From G965205725 sp965205725 (GTDB taxonomy: Bacteria; Pseudomonadota; Gammaproteobacteria; Pseudomonadales; Halieaceae): DNA of 64,000 nt. The notes below the pieces were generated by a model. The model was not told the origin of the DNA. It ran no database searches and saw only the letters and a list, made by a program, of their open reading frames with translations. This document shows positions 23,353-32,688 of the stretch, one piece after another. Within the stretch, counting starts at the first letter, position 1. Each line of letters starts with the position of its first letter. The translations under genes were made by a program, and so were the position numbers. The stretch is taken from positions 2,170,001 through 2,234,000 of the forward strand of contig OZ242189.1 of assembly GCA_965205725.1 (NCBI GenBank), read 5' to 3'.

Positions 23353-25713
23353 ATGACTCTTAGCAAAGATAGCCAACCGCCGCAAGGCTGCGCAAGCTCA
23401 CCCAAAATTTTATCCACCGCTGTACGCTCTGCCCTTGTCGCTGGTGTCATTGCCAGCCCGGTGTCGGCACAGACTCTTGAGGAAGTGCTGGTTACGGCAA
23501 CCAAACGCACCGAATCTGTACAGGATGTGCCATTGGCAATCACCGCGCTTTCTGGTGAATTCGTCAATAAGGTCAATTTGGACGATGTTAAAGATTTGGT
23601 GTCTTACGCACCCGGCGTCACGGGTAACAGCCAGGACAGCTTCATCGACGCGATCAGCGTGCGCGGCATCCGCACCCAGGACTTTGGCGTGGGTGGCGAC
23701 GTATCGGCTGCATTCTTTAAGAACGATTTGTACGAGGGACGCAACGGCGCAGTTGTCACCAGCCTCTATGACATGGAGCGGGCAGAAATTTTGCGGGGCC
23801 CGCAGGGTTTCCTGTTTGGCCGCAACTCTATTGGTGGAGCTTTTAGCGTCTACACCAAAAAAGCTGACCCCACTGTCGACGATGCGGGTTACATCCAGGT
23901 TGATTTAGCTGAACGCGGCCGCATGCAAGTGGACGGCGCGATAAACATACCCGTAACAGATAAGTTTGCAATGCGCCTTGCCGGTTATTACTCAGAAGAA
24001 GATGGCTTTGCCGAAAACTTCTTTGATGGCGACGACAAGATTGCCCACGACAAGGAAGCGTTGCGTTGGTCTGGGGCCTTCGAAGACGACAGGTTATCAG
24101 TCTACGGCACCGTTGGGTACGAAGAGCGCCAGCAGTCGGGCTCCATGTATCGTGCCGTTCAAGAGGGCGATATCTGGGATACCTGGGAAGCGGCGCTGGG
24201 GTCTTTGGAGCTGCGTGGCAGTGGCGAAGATATCGACAGTGACCTTGCATCCGGTGAAGCCGACGACTCCGAAATACTGACTCTGGGTTTGCGCGTTGAA
24301 TATGATTTCGGCTTTGCCACTTTGACATCGAATACCGGTTACAAAGATCACGACTACTTCTACAGTGAAGACTACGACGGCACGCCTCGCGATATAAACA
24401 ACTACCAACAAGACCAGACTGGCGAGTATCTTCAGCAGGAACTGCGCCTGACCTCCAACTCGGATGACAACCTGAGCTGGTATGCGGGGGCGTCCTTCTA
24501 CAATGAAGAGATTGATGCAGACTTCGCGTTTGCTGGCCAGGAAGACTTCATGTGTCAGTACTACGGTTACTCCAACTACGGTCAGACCTTTACCGGCTGT
24601 GTTGATCTCTATACCTACTATGGCTACGACTTCACGCCGTCAGCCGATGGCCGCCTGGTAGAAACCGGCAACATCAAGGGCGATTACACGGGCTGGGGCG
24701 CTTATGTGAATCTCGCTTACGCTTTCAGCGATCAATTTGATGTCGAAGTTGGCGTGCGTTACACCGATGACGAAAAAGACTTCGCCATCAACGTGCCCAC
24801 CCCTGTCAGCGAGCTGGGTCCCTACTGGGCCTATGGCTTCTCTACCGCAGAACCCATCCAGGACACTCAGTCTTGGGACGAGGTTACTTCGCGCATCATT
24901 GGTCGCTACATCCACAATGATGATCATATGGTCTTTGCCAGCTTCACTGAAGGTTTTAAAGCCGGTGGCTTTGGCAGCTTCAACCTCAACAATAACGCCA
25001 GCGGTGATCCAGCCATCGGCAATAGTGACATTACCCAGGCGGATGGCTTCCTGCCCAATGCCTTCGACCCTGAAACCGTTGATTCCTATGAAATCGGCTA
25101 CAAGGGCACGCTGGCAGATGGCAGGGCAAACGTGGACATCACAGCCTTTTACTACGAGTACCAGGATTTGCAGGTTGTCGTTGCCGACGGTGGTGCATCA
25201 ACCATTCAAAACGCCGGTGAGGTCGAGGCCACAGGTGTTGAAGCCTCTGTAACAACTGCGCTGGGTGATTACTTTACGCTGTATCTGGCAGCGGGCTACC
25301 TGGACAGCAAAGCCACTGAGATTCAAGGTATATGCGGTTTGGCTGACGTGAATGGCTGTGAGGGTCGCGAATTGTTCTGGGCTCCAGACTACTCCTGGGC
25401 TGCAACTCTCGACTTCAACTACCCTTTGGCAAAGGGCGAGTTTATTGCCGCCTTTGAAATATTTGGTGAAGACGAGCGCGGCGGCGGCTGGGAAAACCTG
25501 CCGGAAACCAGGATCGACGCCTACGAAGAGGCCGCTTTGCGGGTAGGTTTTCAGGCTGACAATGGCTGGCATATCACCGGATATGTGGAAAACCTCACCA
25601 ATGAATTCACCTGGGACGGCCAGAACAACAACGGCGGCGTTTTGCCCTCACACGTTTTCGGCCCCAAGCGGCCTCGCACCTATGGCGTGAGAATGGGGCT
25701 CAACTTCGATTGA
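23353..25713 (+). CDS. TonB-dependent outer membrane receptor
   Basis: This 786-residue receptor has a long signal peptide (about residues 1-40, ending PVSAQ), a TonB box (LEEVLVTATKRTES), and a plug with MERAEILRGPQGFLFGRNSIGGAFS. The barrel is rich in Tyr and Asp (for example CQYYGYSNYGQTFTGCVDLYTYYGYDF in an extracellular loop with two cysteines). It ends in GVRMGLNFD; the last residue is Asp after Phe, slightly off the usual terminal aromatic. A GGAG lies 5 bp before the ATG. Its position after the permease-enzyme operon suggests outer-membrane uptake of the same substrate class (inference). Confidence 0.95.
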   Translation: MTLSKDSQPPQGCASSPKILSTAVRSALVAGVIASPVSAQTLEEVLVTATKRTESVQDVPLAITALSGEFVNKVNLDDVKDLVSYAPGVTGNSQDSFIDAISVRGIRTQDFGVGGDVSAAFFKNDLYEGRNGAVVTSLYDMERAEILRGPQGFLFGRNSIGGAFSVYTKKADPTVDDAGYIQVDLAERGRMQVDGAINIPVTDKFAMRLAGYYSEEDGFAENFFDGDDKIAHDKEALRWSGAFEDDRLSVYGTVGYEERQQSGSMYRAVQEGDIWDTWEAALGSLELRGSGEDIDSDLASGEADDSEILTLGLRVEYDFGFATLTSNTGYKDHDYFYSEDYDGTPRDINNYQQDQTGEYLQQELRLTSNSDDNLSWYAGASFYNEEIDADFAFAGQEDFMCQYYGYSNYGQTFTGCVDLYTYYGYDFTPSADGRLVETGNIKGDYTGWGAYVNLAYAFSDQFDVEVGVRYTDDEKDFAINVPTPVSELGPYWAYGFSTAEPIQDTQSWDEVTSRIIGRYIHNDDHMVFASFTEGFKAGGFGSFNLNNNASGDPAIGNSDITQADGFLPNAFDPETVDSYEIGYKGTLADGRANVDITAFYYEYQDLQVVVADGGASTIQNAGEVEATGVEASVTTALGDYFTLYLAAGYLDSKATEIQGICGLADVNGCEGRELFWAPDYSWAATLDFNYPLAKGEFIAAFEIFGEDERGGGWENLPETRIDAYEEAALRVGFQADNGWHITGYVENLTNEFTWDGQNNNGGVLPSHVFGPKRPRTYGVRMGLNFD

Positions 25714-25719
25714 GATTCA

Positions 25720-25745
25720 GGCGTCAGAGCCGCGACTCTGACGCC
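25720..25745. terminator. Hairpin between convergent genes
   Basis: GGCGTCAGAG (25720-25729) and CTCTGACGCC (25736-25745) form a perfect 10-bp stem with a 6-nt loop, 7 bp after the TonB receptor stop. No T-run follows directly, so it may work as an attenuating or processing hairpin, or together with the T-rich GGGGGTTTTT stretch at about 25770-25780. Confidence 0.55.
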
Positions 25746-25780
25746 GGCCGACAGCCGCAGCCGGGCAAGTCCGGGGGTTT

Positions 25781-26275
25781 TTATGGCCGCTGCCAGGCGC
25801 TGGAACCGGTTTGGCCTGGTCCCGAGGCAACCATCACCTCAATTTCACGGACATCCTGCGCTTCGAGAAAGGGCTTATCCTCAACCAGCGTTGCCAACAG
25901 ATAGTGCGACAGATCTTCAACCGTCGTATTGTGCAGCGGTAGTAGCAATGTATCTGCCTGTAGAAAAATCAACACATCCCTGGCGTGACGTACCCGGTAG
26001 TAGTCGCCGTCCTCTTCAATTTCGAGATACAGCGACTGTTCGGGAATAATGGTGTACTCGTCCAGGCGATCACACAATTTTTTGATTTGATGCTTATACA
26101 CTGCGTAATCACCTGTCAGGCCATTGTCATCCACAGGCGCAACGATTTTTGCCGATACCGAAAAATTGTGACCGTGCAATCGCTCCCTTTGTGTCGCTGA
26201 AAAAATGGTGAAGTGGGCTGCAGAAAATTTATGGCTTTCTTTATCGATGTGAATCGTTGTCAGTCGCTCGATCAT
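25781..26275 (-). CDS. 6-pyruvoyltetrahydropterin synthase / QueD-family protein, atypical
   Basis: This 164-residue protein has the zinc site of the PTPS/QueD family: His21 in KFSAAHF and His34, His36 in RLHGHNF. It also has the C-terminal E-D/H elements (TTVEDLSHYLL and REIEVMVASGPGQT). The catalytic cysteine that normally precedes HGH is absent; the segment reads SATQRERLHGH. Glu31 near that position recalls the Cys-to-Glu change of PTPS-III enzymes, which make 6-hydroxymethylpterin, but the register is uncertain. It is divergent from an SDR and near a queuosine-precursor transporter gene, so pterin or deazapurine metabolism is likely. Confidence 0.8.
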   Translation of the reverse strand: MIERLTTIHIDKESHKFSAAHFTIFSATQRERLHGHNFSVSAKIVAPVDDNGLTGDYAVYKHQIKKLCDRLDEYTIIPEQSLYLEIEEDGDYYRVRHARDVLIFLQADTLLLPLHNTTVEDLSHYLLATLVEDKPFLEAQDVREIEVMVASGPGQTGSSAWQRP

Positions 26276-26331
26276 AGAGTTTTTTCGGGCAAATCTGTTA
26301 TGGTGCCTGTCGATACATGTAGGGAGTATAT

Positions 26332-27033
26332 ATGGATCTGGCTATCATTACTGGTGCCAGTGTTGGCATTGGCAAGTCTGCGGCACAGCGGTTTCTGAAT
26401 AGCGACTACCAGGTATACAACCTGTCTCGCCGCACCTGTGAGCTCAGGGGCGTTCACAACATTAGCTGCGACCTCAGCTCTGAGGACTCCATTCACGCCA
26501 CCTGCAAACGGCTGGCAACGGCGGCTCGCAAGGCTGATCATATCGCTCTGGTACACAATGCCTGCCAGATGCGCAAGGACAGCGCCGACAACTGCAACAG
26601 CGAAAGCCTGCACGCAGCCATGCAAACCAATGTCATTGCCGCGAACAGCCTGAATCAGTTTTTATTACCGCACATGAAGGTCGGCTCCAGCGTGATTTAC
26701 ATTGGCTCCACCCTCTCGGAAAGAGCGGTGGCAGGCTCTTTCAGTTATGTAATTTCCAAACATGCAGTCATCGGCATGATGCGAGCCACCTGCCAGGACC
26801 TGATGGGAAAGGGCATTCATACTGCCTGCGTCTGCCCCGGCTTTACCGACACAGAAATGCTGCGTACCCATCTGGGCAACGACCGGGCCGTGATAGACAG
26901 CATTGCCTCTCTCAATAGTTTCAATCGCCTGATTGGGCCCGCAGAAATCGCGGAACTGATTCACTGGGCCCACCACAATCCGGTAATCAATGGCGCGGTT
27001 TTGCACGCTCACCTGGGCCAGAAGGAATCCTGA
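26332..27033 (+). CDS. Short-chain dehydrogenase/reductase
   Basis: This 233-residue SDR has the cofactor motif TGASVGIGKS (residues 8-17), the LVHNACQ strand in place of NNAG, and the catalytic Ser and Tyr-x-x-x-Lys (IYIGSTLSERAVAGSFSYVISKHA). The product is not evident. Divergence from a PTPS-family gene recalls sepiapterin or dihydromonapterin reductases, which are SDRs acting after PTPS-type enzymes. The 56-bp shared intergenic region must contain both promoters. An AGGGAG lies 5 bp before the ATG. The YhhQ-type gene follows after 1 bp. Confidence 0.85.
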   Translation: MDLAIITGASVGIGKSAAQRFLNSDYQVYNLSRRTCELRGVHNISCDLSSEDSIHATCKRLATAARKADHIALVHNACQMRKDSADNCNSESLHAAMQTNVIAANSLNQFLLPHMKVGSSVIYIGSTLSERAVAGSFSYVISKHAVIGMMRATCQDLMGKGIHTACVCPGFTDTEMLRTHLGNDRAVIDSIASLNSFNRLIGPAEIAELIHWAHHNPVINGAVLHAHLGQKES

Positions 27034-27034
27034 C

Positions 27035-27823
27035 ATGTTAAGCGCTGCGCAACTGCAAGAACGCGGAGAAAGGGTATTTTTGGTACTGGCCGGCATTTTT
27101 ATCTGCGCCATGACCATGCTGAATATTCTTGGCATCACCCGCTTTATTCAGCTCGGGCCCATGTCACTGGCGATTGGGGTACTGCCCTACCCGATTACCT
27201 TTCTGTGCACTGATTTAATCTGCGAGCTCTACGGCAAAGCCAGGGCGAATTTTATGGTGACCCTGGGCCTGGGCCTGAATTTCTTTATTCTCGGCATTTT
27301 GTGGCTGGGAAATATGATTCCCTCAGTAGGCCCTGAAACCTTACCTCCCTGGCAGGTTCTGGAGCTCGCAGAAGCTGTCGCGCTGCCCAACGGCGCAGTG
27401 CTCGAAGGCTCAGTGGAGATGTTTCAAATAATCTATGCCACCACCACCGGCGCAGTCTTCGCCTCTATGATGGCCTATATCGCCGCCCAGTACTGCGATG
27501 TCCAGTTGTTCCATTTTTGGAAACGAGTGACCAGGGGCAGGCATCTATGGCTCCGCAACAACTTAAGCACCATCGTCAGCCAGTTGGTTGATTCCTTTAT
27601 GGTGATACTGGTGACCTTTGGTGCCGCTTTTCTGGGCGGCAGTTACACACTCAAGGCGCTGCTGGTACTGATGTTCAGCAACTATGCCTTCAAATTCTGC
27701 GTCGCCCTGCTCGACACCGGGCCATTCTACCTGGGGGTTTACCAATTGCGTAAATACCTGCATCTGGAAGAGGGGGAACTCGCCAGCGCTGCCAGAGGCC
27801 AGGCCATTCTACCCAGGCATTGA
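27035..27823 (+). CDS. Queuosine precursor transporter (YhhQ/VUT family)
   Basis: This 262-residue membrane protein has six or seven spans. The family signature appears in GVLPYPITFLCTDLICELYGKARAN (residues about 45-70) and in LSTIVSQLVDSFMVILVTFGAAF and KFCVALLDTGPFYLGVYQLRKYL. YhhQ carries preQ0/preQ1 across the inner membrane. The ATG at 27035 follows the SDR stop by one base; a longer frame overlapping the SDR was rejected. Pairing with a PTPS/QueD-like gene is consistent with salvage or exchange of deazapurine precursors. Confidence 0.85.
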   Translation: MLSAAQLQERGERVFLVLAGIFICAMTMLNILGITRFIQLGPMSLAIGVLPYPITFLCTDLICELYGKARANFMVTLGLGLNFFILGILWLGNMIPSVGPETLPPWQVLELAEAVALPNGAVLEGSVEMFQIIYATTTGAVFASMMAYIAAQYCDVQLFHFWKRVTRGRHLWLRNNLSTIVSQLVDSFMVILVTFGAAFLGGSYTLKALLVLMFSNYAFKFCVALLDTGPFYLGVYQLRKYLHLEEGELASAARGQAILPRH

Positions 27824-27944
27824 CGGCGGGCAGTGGCCCTTCATTGGCCAACTCGGCAAAATCGGGCAGGCTGCCAGCAGATAAATAAACAAAGGCGTTT
27901 TCTTGCAGAGGTCTCAAAGTATTCCCCGTGCAGCGACCGGCAGT

Positions 27945-27980
27945 CTATCGAATCACTCCAGCCCCGCTATAATTCGGGGC
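27945..27980 (+). promoter_or_regulatory. Likely promoter of the LTA-synthase-like gene inside a palindrome
   Basis: A consensus -10 hexamer TATAAT (27968-27973) sits in the loop of a perfect GCCCCG/CGGGGC inverted repeat (27961-27966 and 27975-27980). The -35 region around 27945-27950 (CTATCG) is poor. The gene start is 34 bp downstream of the -10. The palindrome could be an operator that blocks RNA polymerase. Confidence 0.45.
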
Positions 27981-28006
27981 TCACCCATCGGGATACAACA
28001 TCCTCC

Positions 28007-30121
28007 ATGCAACCGCTCATCGTCTGCTTACTGCTGCCACTGGCTCTGCGTGGTTTGTTCGCTGCCCAACTGGACACTGCGGTTTGGTCCCTGGCCGCAT
28101 TTTCTTCAGAACTCGCCGCTGGCATCCTGCTGTACTGGTGCTGCCGGCTGTTTGGTAGCTGGCATCGAGCCGCCGCAGCCGCAGTGCTGCTTGCCTATAC
28201 CATTTTTATCCTGGCCTGCCAGGAGAGCATTATCGCCATAGATAAAATTATTGATCTGCGCGACATACCGTTTGCACTGCAACCAGACTTTGTCACCCGC
28301 AGCCTCGCCGGGTTCAATCACCCGTTGCTCGCAGCAGTCATCTGTCTGGTCACTCTATGGGCTGCACTGACAACCCCGCACTCAGCACCGGATGCCCGCC
28401 TGAGTAGCGTGACATTCATTGCACTGATCGCGCTGCTGATATTGCCCAAAAGCCATTGGCGTGAGAGCAATTTCCTGGCGCTAGCCGTGCAGAGAAGCCT
28501 CACGCCTGCCGAGCTAAACTCAGCTCGCCCCGCCCCTGTCTATGGCGTGGGCGAGTCCAGACGCTCAGATCACCTGCCCCGCACCCGCAATGTGGTACTG
28601 CTGATCACTGAAGGAATACCCGCTGCCTACCTCAAACAGATACAGAAGCAGGCCAATTTGCAGATGAACACTGCCATGCCTGAACTGTCCGCACTTGCTG
28701 CGCAGGGCTTGCTGGCAGCAAATTTTGTAGCCCACAGCCCGCAAACCATTCGCGGGCTGTATGCCATTCTCTGCGGTGATTATTCCAAACTGCATCTGGA
28801 CGCATTCAAGGCGGTTGAATACCTCAACCTTAACCCGGAGCAGAGACAGGCCTGCCTGCCACAACGACTCAAGCAGGCCGGGTTCAGCACTCACTATCAA
28901 CAAGCGGCAGGCCTGCGCTTTATGGGTAAGGATCAGTTTATGCCAGCCATAGGTTTTGACACGGTCTCTGGCAGAGAGTCGCTCACTAGAGGCACGGCAG
29001 ATATCGGCTGGGGGCCCGACGATCATTTGTTTCTAAAGCAAGCCGCCGCCCAGGTCATCGAACAACACCATACCGGACAAGCTTTTTTTACCACGCTGCT
29101 AACCGCTGGCACACATCACCCATACACGCTGCCAGAGCAGTATCAGGAGCAGGGATTGGAGCGCAAGTTTGCGGCGGTCGCCTATCTGGATTCAGCTATA
29201 GGAGCGTTTTGGCGCAGCTTGCAACAGGCCGAGGTGACCCAGGATACCCTGGTGCTTATCACCTCCGATGAATCACACGGCGTCGATGGTTTACCTGGCG
29301 GCGGCAACTGGATCAGTTTTATTGCTCTGGCTCCCGACTTGCCGGCAGGCATCCAGCACGGCCTGTACGGTTTGAAAGACATTCAGTACAGCCTGCTCGA
29401 CTACCTCGACATTCCCAGCCCGACGCCGGGGCAGAGTGTATTTCGGGATTATCAATCCCAGCCGCCAATTCTGATGTGGTCTGATCGACTCTATATGGCC
29501 GACCAGTCTGCTCTGCGCTGGTGTCAATCACCGCAGAGTTGCAGCGCAATATCACCAGCAAACGGCTTTCTATTTGCCAGCCGGGAGTCGTCCGGGAAGA
29601 CACTCAAACAAATTCAGCAGCCAGCAAGCGTGTTTCAAGATATCCAGGTAAGACGCCGACAGGCGGACAACAACCTGAAAATTCCCAGCAGCAACGGCAA
29701 TATAAACCTCATCGCAGACAGAAAGTTTCAGTTGCAGCCAGGCCCTGGCCAGTTTCTCTACGCGGGAAAGTATCTGAAGTTAAGTGCTGCAACCCACTAT
29801 CAGGTGACGCTTACGGCAAAATTTGCCAGTGGCGATCAGCAGGCCGAAGTGGCATTGAAACACGCAATACATGACGCCTTACAATCACCAGCGGCAGTTA
29901 TTACGCCTGAGAAGAACATTCCCGCACTTAAACCGGGCGCTCATTTGGAATTGAGTTATCCACTAGCCACTGCGGTTGATTTTACCGCCGCCCAGCCACT
30001 GCTGTTCGCGCACTTGAAAGGCGAAGAGGGAGAATTGGTCGTTGATCGCTTTGCCATCGAAGTGTCAGAAGCGGGGCTCGGCGACCCGGCAACAAAGCTA
30101 GAGGTGCACTATCCACACTAA
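28007..30121 (+). CDS. LTA-synthase-like sulfatase-fold membrane enzyme
   Basis: This 704-residue protein has an N-terminal membrane domain of about five spans (residues 1-165), an alkaline-phosphatase/sulfatase-fold catalytic domain (about 185-480) and a C-terminal beta-rich domain. Catalytic-domain blocks are RNVVLLITEGIPAAYL (metal site), HSPQTIRGLYAILCGDY with the candidate nucleophile Thr, LLTAGTHHPYTLP, and LVLITSDESHGVDG where related enzymes have GDHG. Relatives transfer phosphoglycerol or phosphoethanolamine to periplasmic or surface glycans. The ATG at 28007 was chosen because codons upstream read through promoter sequence. The stop overlaps the convergent sulfotransferase gene. Confidence 0.8.
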   Translation: MQPLIVCLLLPLALRGLFAAQLDTAVWSLAAFSSELAAGILLYWCCRLFGSWHRAAAAAVLLAYTIFILACQESIIAIDKIIDLRDIPFALQPDFVTRSLAGFNHPLLAAVICLVTLWAALTTPHSAPDARLSSVTFIALIALLILPKSHWRESNFLALAVQRSLTPAELNSARPAPVYGVGESRRSDHLPRTRNVVLLITEGIPAAYLKQIQKQANLQMNTAMPELSALAAQGLLAANFVAHSPQTIRGLYAILCGDYSKLHLDAFKAVEYLNLNPEQRQACLPQRLKQAGFSTHYQQAAGLRFMGKDQFMPAIGFDTVSGRESLTRGTADIGWGPDDHLFLKQAAAQVIEQHHTGQAFFTTLLTAGTHHPYTLPEQYQEQGLERKFAAVAYLDSAIGAFWRSLQQAEVTQDTLVLITSDESHGVDGLPGGGNWISFIALAPDLPAGIQHGLYGLKDIQYSLLDYLDIPSPTPGQSVFRDYQSQPPILMWSDRLYMADQSALRWCQSPQSCSAISPANGFLFASRESSGKTLKQIQQPASVFQDIQVRRRQADNNLKIPSSNGNINLIADRKFQLQPGPGQFLYAGKYLKLSAATHYQVTLTAKFASGDQQAEVALKHAIHDALQSPAAVITPEKNIPALKPGAHLELSYPLATAVDFTAAQPLLFAHLKGEEGELVVDRFAIEVSEAGLGDPATKLEVHYPH

Positions 30122-31074
30122 GCCCGCACTAAGCCCGCACTAAAGCCTAAAATTTGATAACCGTATTGTTCGAGCTGTAAACCCGTTAGCGCCTGCAAAC
30201 GCCGATTGCTCTCACCGAACTGACCCGCCACTGCGCGCTCTACCTTTTTGGCAAAGGACGCCTCGAACCAGTTGCTCGTGAACGCAGGCAACGGATTGCG
30301 TTTACTTCTGGCAATCCGTTTCTGCCAGGCTGCATCGCCAGCCCGGAACAGCCCTGAATAATTGAAGGGCCCCGAGAGAAAGAAATAGTTCAGCCAGCGC
30401 TGAATATAGAGGTTGAGCAAGGTCTGCCCAGCATTAATCTTTCGGCCAACCGCCGCTGTATCGAGCTGGCCAATACCGTCGACACCAGCAAATTCCTGAA
30501 TGCTTTGCAGGAAGACTTGGGGTTGCCGGGTAAACATTTCGTAGGGCAAAACCAGTAATCGGTCTTTTCCTACCAACTGCTGGTAATAGGCCACCCGTTG
30601 ATCAAAACGTAAAAAGTCCAGGTTGAACTGGGGTGAAAGCCGCGGCTCTACCGGCTTCAGAATTCGGTCGATGGAATGTGGCATACCCCAGGTCACCAGA
30701 GATTTATACAAAGAGCGGATCAAGGCCCGCTGCTCTCGAACCACCAGCAGCAATCGCGCCTGTGGCGCCAACTGCAACACTCTGTCGATGCACTCTTTGC
30801 CGTTGTAGCCTCCAGAATACATGTTCCCGGACAGTGCTTCAGAAGTAATGACAGGCAACAAGTCTGCCTGTCGATTTTTCTTGATTGCATTAGCAGCTGC
30901 TTCCGATGTCCAGGCAAAGGGCGTGCTATCAATAATTTTTTGTTGCACCTGTAGCGGATCCATAACGGTCTGGTAGCCATTGCCGGGAACAAACCATTGC
31001 TTTTGTAGCCATGAGGATAAAGCCTTGGGAAAGCCAAGGTGAACCAGGACAGGCTCATTGAAACATTCAGCCAT
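30118..31074 (-). CDS. Sulfotransferase-like protein
   Basis: This 318-residue protein from the ATG at 31074 has a P-loop-like PAPS motif, PVLVHLGFPKALSSWLQKQWF, near its start, and RLLLVVREQRALIRSLYKSLVTWG as the 3'-phosphate block (Arg and Ser). The frame stays open to a GTG at 31158, but the extra 28 residues have no domain features. It likely sulfates a carbohydrate or lipid precursor of the adjacent polysaccharide locus. Its last codons lie in an 11-bp tandem duplication (TAAGCCCGCAC twice, 30119-30140) and it overlaps the convergent LTA-like gene by 4 bp. Confidence 0.75.
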   Translation of the reverse strand: MAECFNEPVLVHLGFPKALSSWLQKQWFVPGNGYQTVMDPLQVQQKIIDSTPFAWTSEAAANAIKKNRQADLLPVITSEALSGNMYSGGYNGKECIDRVLQLAPQARLLLVVREQRALIRSLYKSLVTWGMPHSIDRILKPVEPRLSPQFNLDFLRFDQRVAYYQQLVGKDRLLVLPYEMFTRQPQVFLQSIQEFAGVDGIGQLDTAAVGRKINAGQTLLNLYIQRWLNYFFLSGPFNYSGLFRAGDAAWQKRIARSKRNPLPAFTSNWFEASFAKKVERAVAGQFGESNRRLQALTGLQLEQYGYQILGFSAGLVRA

Positions 31075-31443
31075 AGTGCAATATACCGAGTTATGGTCAA
31101 GTCTGGTGTTTGAATATTTGAAAAAAAGCGGCGTATCGGGTTGATTTGTTGTGACCACACAATCAGGCAGCCCAAGAGAGACACTACCATGAGCAAGAAT
31201 AACCTTGTTGAGCTAACAGGTCGAGATGAGAGCCGGGCCTATTGACTGATAGGTGGCGAACAGGCAGCAGCAGTTAGCAACTTGATGAGTGCTCGCCTTT
31301 TCATAAATTCACAACTTTATTGTTAATCATTGCTGCCCCACAAATTTATTGAAACGTGAATTGCGTTTGTAGCGACCTATCCACCGGCTCTGGTGGGTCT
31401 CCTCTCAGAGGCGGCAGGAGTCCGCGTCGCTCAAACAAATTGA

Positions 31444-31674
31444 GCTGTAGTAGCCGGATCATCTGCTGATTTGGGTGCGGCTGGCGCCGCTGATGCGCTC
31501 ATTCAAGGCGCCAGTCTCAGTGAGGCATTGAAAGCGGGAGCGATAGTGGGTGTATCTGGCGCCGCGTTTAGTGCGATAGGGTCGAACGCGGGTCTTAAAT
31601 TCTTTGGGGGAGACAAGTTCCTCCAAGGGGCAGTTTTGGTTATCGGTAAACTACACCTGGTAGTTCCGCGGTAG
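31444..31674 (+). pseudogene. Fragment resembling the Ala/Gly-rich segment of Rhs-type proteins
   Basis: A 77-codon open stretch without an ATG contains VAGSSADLGAAGAADALI, then SEALKAGAIVGVSGAAFSAI. This is the kind of Gly/Ala-rich helix found just before the toxin domain of Rhs/YD-repeat or other polymorphic toxins. Nothing else of such a gene is present, so if real it is a short remnant. The surrounding gap 31075-31698 shows no other gene. Confidence 0.3.
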
Positions 31675-31698
31675 GGCAGTCCCAAGTTCGACAAACTC

Positions 31699-32688
31699 CT
31701 AGCGGTCAAACTCGCGGGGCCAGCCAAATATTTCATCCTCCCGCCAGATGGAGCCGCCCTGTTTTTCAAATCGTCTGAATCGCTGCCGCGATTGCCTCGA
31801 CGAATTTTTCAAAAATCTCAAGGCGGGACGGGTAACGGCTCCCAGCATGATGGGTTCTCTTCGCAGGGCGCAATACTCTCCTTCCCAAATTTCTTCCAGA
31901 TGGGCCTTAAATTGCCGGATGACCGCTGCCCGGTCTTCTCTCTCAACGGTCGACACGCCACCGTGAAACTGATGAAAGCTGCCTTCTCCTGGCATCAGGA
32001 AGAAGTGTCGTGTCTCGGGATGTATGCCAATGGCGCGATAGATATGCTGATTCAAACTGCCGCCGCCCGCCTCGCTATAGCGCTCGTCAGCACCGCCAAT
32101 AGCACCCATTGTTTCGGAATCACAAAAAAGACAATTCGACTCCATCAACGGATGGAAGAAGCCACGCAAATGGGCGCCACCCATACTGCCAATATTAAAC
32201 AGATTGTAGCCGTAGTCCTGCCAGTGGCTTTCAGCCAACAGTAACCGCTCAAACTCAGCGTCGTAGCCTTGCCGCAGATTGAAGTGGTGCTCAGTCGGCC
32301 CCAAATTATAGCTGGGCACAGCGATCATGGATTTATGGTCAAAGCGTTGTACCTGCAGGGCATATTCCATAATTCGCGGTGTCACCATGCGCGCACCGTC
32401 TATCATCAAACCTATCATCTGCCCGCGCAGTTGCTGCAAACCGAAGTTAATGGCTGGTGCTGGAGACACGCCGTGTTCCTGCCTGGGGTAGTAGCGGATG
32501 TTAGCTCCCACTGCCTGTACTGCATCGGCATTGAGCATCTCGGCGGATTCGTTTTCCACCACCACAATTTCGTAATCAGCCTCCTCTACATTCTGCTGGT
32601 GCGCTGCGGATAGGGAATAAATCGTATTCATCGCCTGGCGAGGCATTTTGCAGACAATCAACAATACCGAGATCAGCGGGCTTTTCAT
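31699..32688 (-). CDS. GT2-like glycosyltransferase-fold protein, paralogue of the next gene
   Basis: This 329-residue protein starts with a GT-A-like strand (LISVLLIVCKMPRQAMNTIYSL) and has YEIVVVENESAE and LGLMIDGAR (where GT2 enzymes have DxD), plus an E-x-G-G-G-S and HQFHGGVST stretch. It shares these blocks in order with the 345-residue protein encoded upstream, so the two arose by duplication. The acceptor is unknown. The ATG at 32688 overlaps the stop of the upstream gene (ATGA); a GTG 12 bp earlier is possible. Confidence 0.75.
   Translation of the reverse strand: MKSPLISVLLIVCKMPRQAMNTIYSLSAAHQQNVEEADYEIVVVENESAEMLNADAVQAVGANIRYYPRQEHGVSPAPAINFGLQQLRGQMIGLMIDGARMVTPRIMEYALQVQRFDHKSMIAVPSYNLGPTEHHFNLRQGYDAEFERLLLAESHWQDYGYNLFNIGSMGGAHLRGFFHPLMESNCLFCDSETMGAIGGADERYSEAGGGSLNQHIYRAIGIHPETRHFFLMPGEGSFHQFHGGVSTVEREDRAAVIRQFKAHLEEIWEGEYCALRREPIMLGAVTRPALRFLKNSSRQSRQRFRRFEKQGGSIWREDEIFGWPREFDR

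Noticed and set aside
26665..27138. 157-codon minus-strand frame
   Set aside because: Antisense to the SDR and YhhQ-type genes, which are far better supported.
27902..27915. GAGACCTCTGCAAG on the minus strand, similar to the MITE ends
   Set aside because: No matching second end or body sequence was found nearby, so it is not called as an element.
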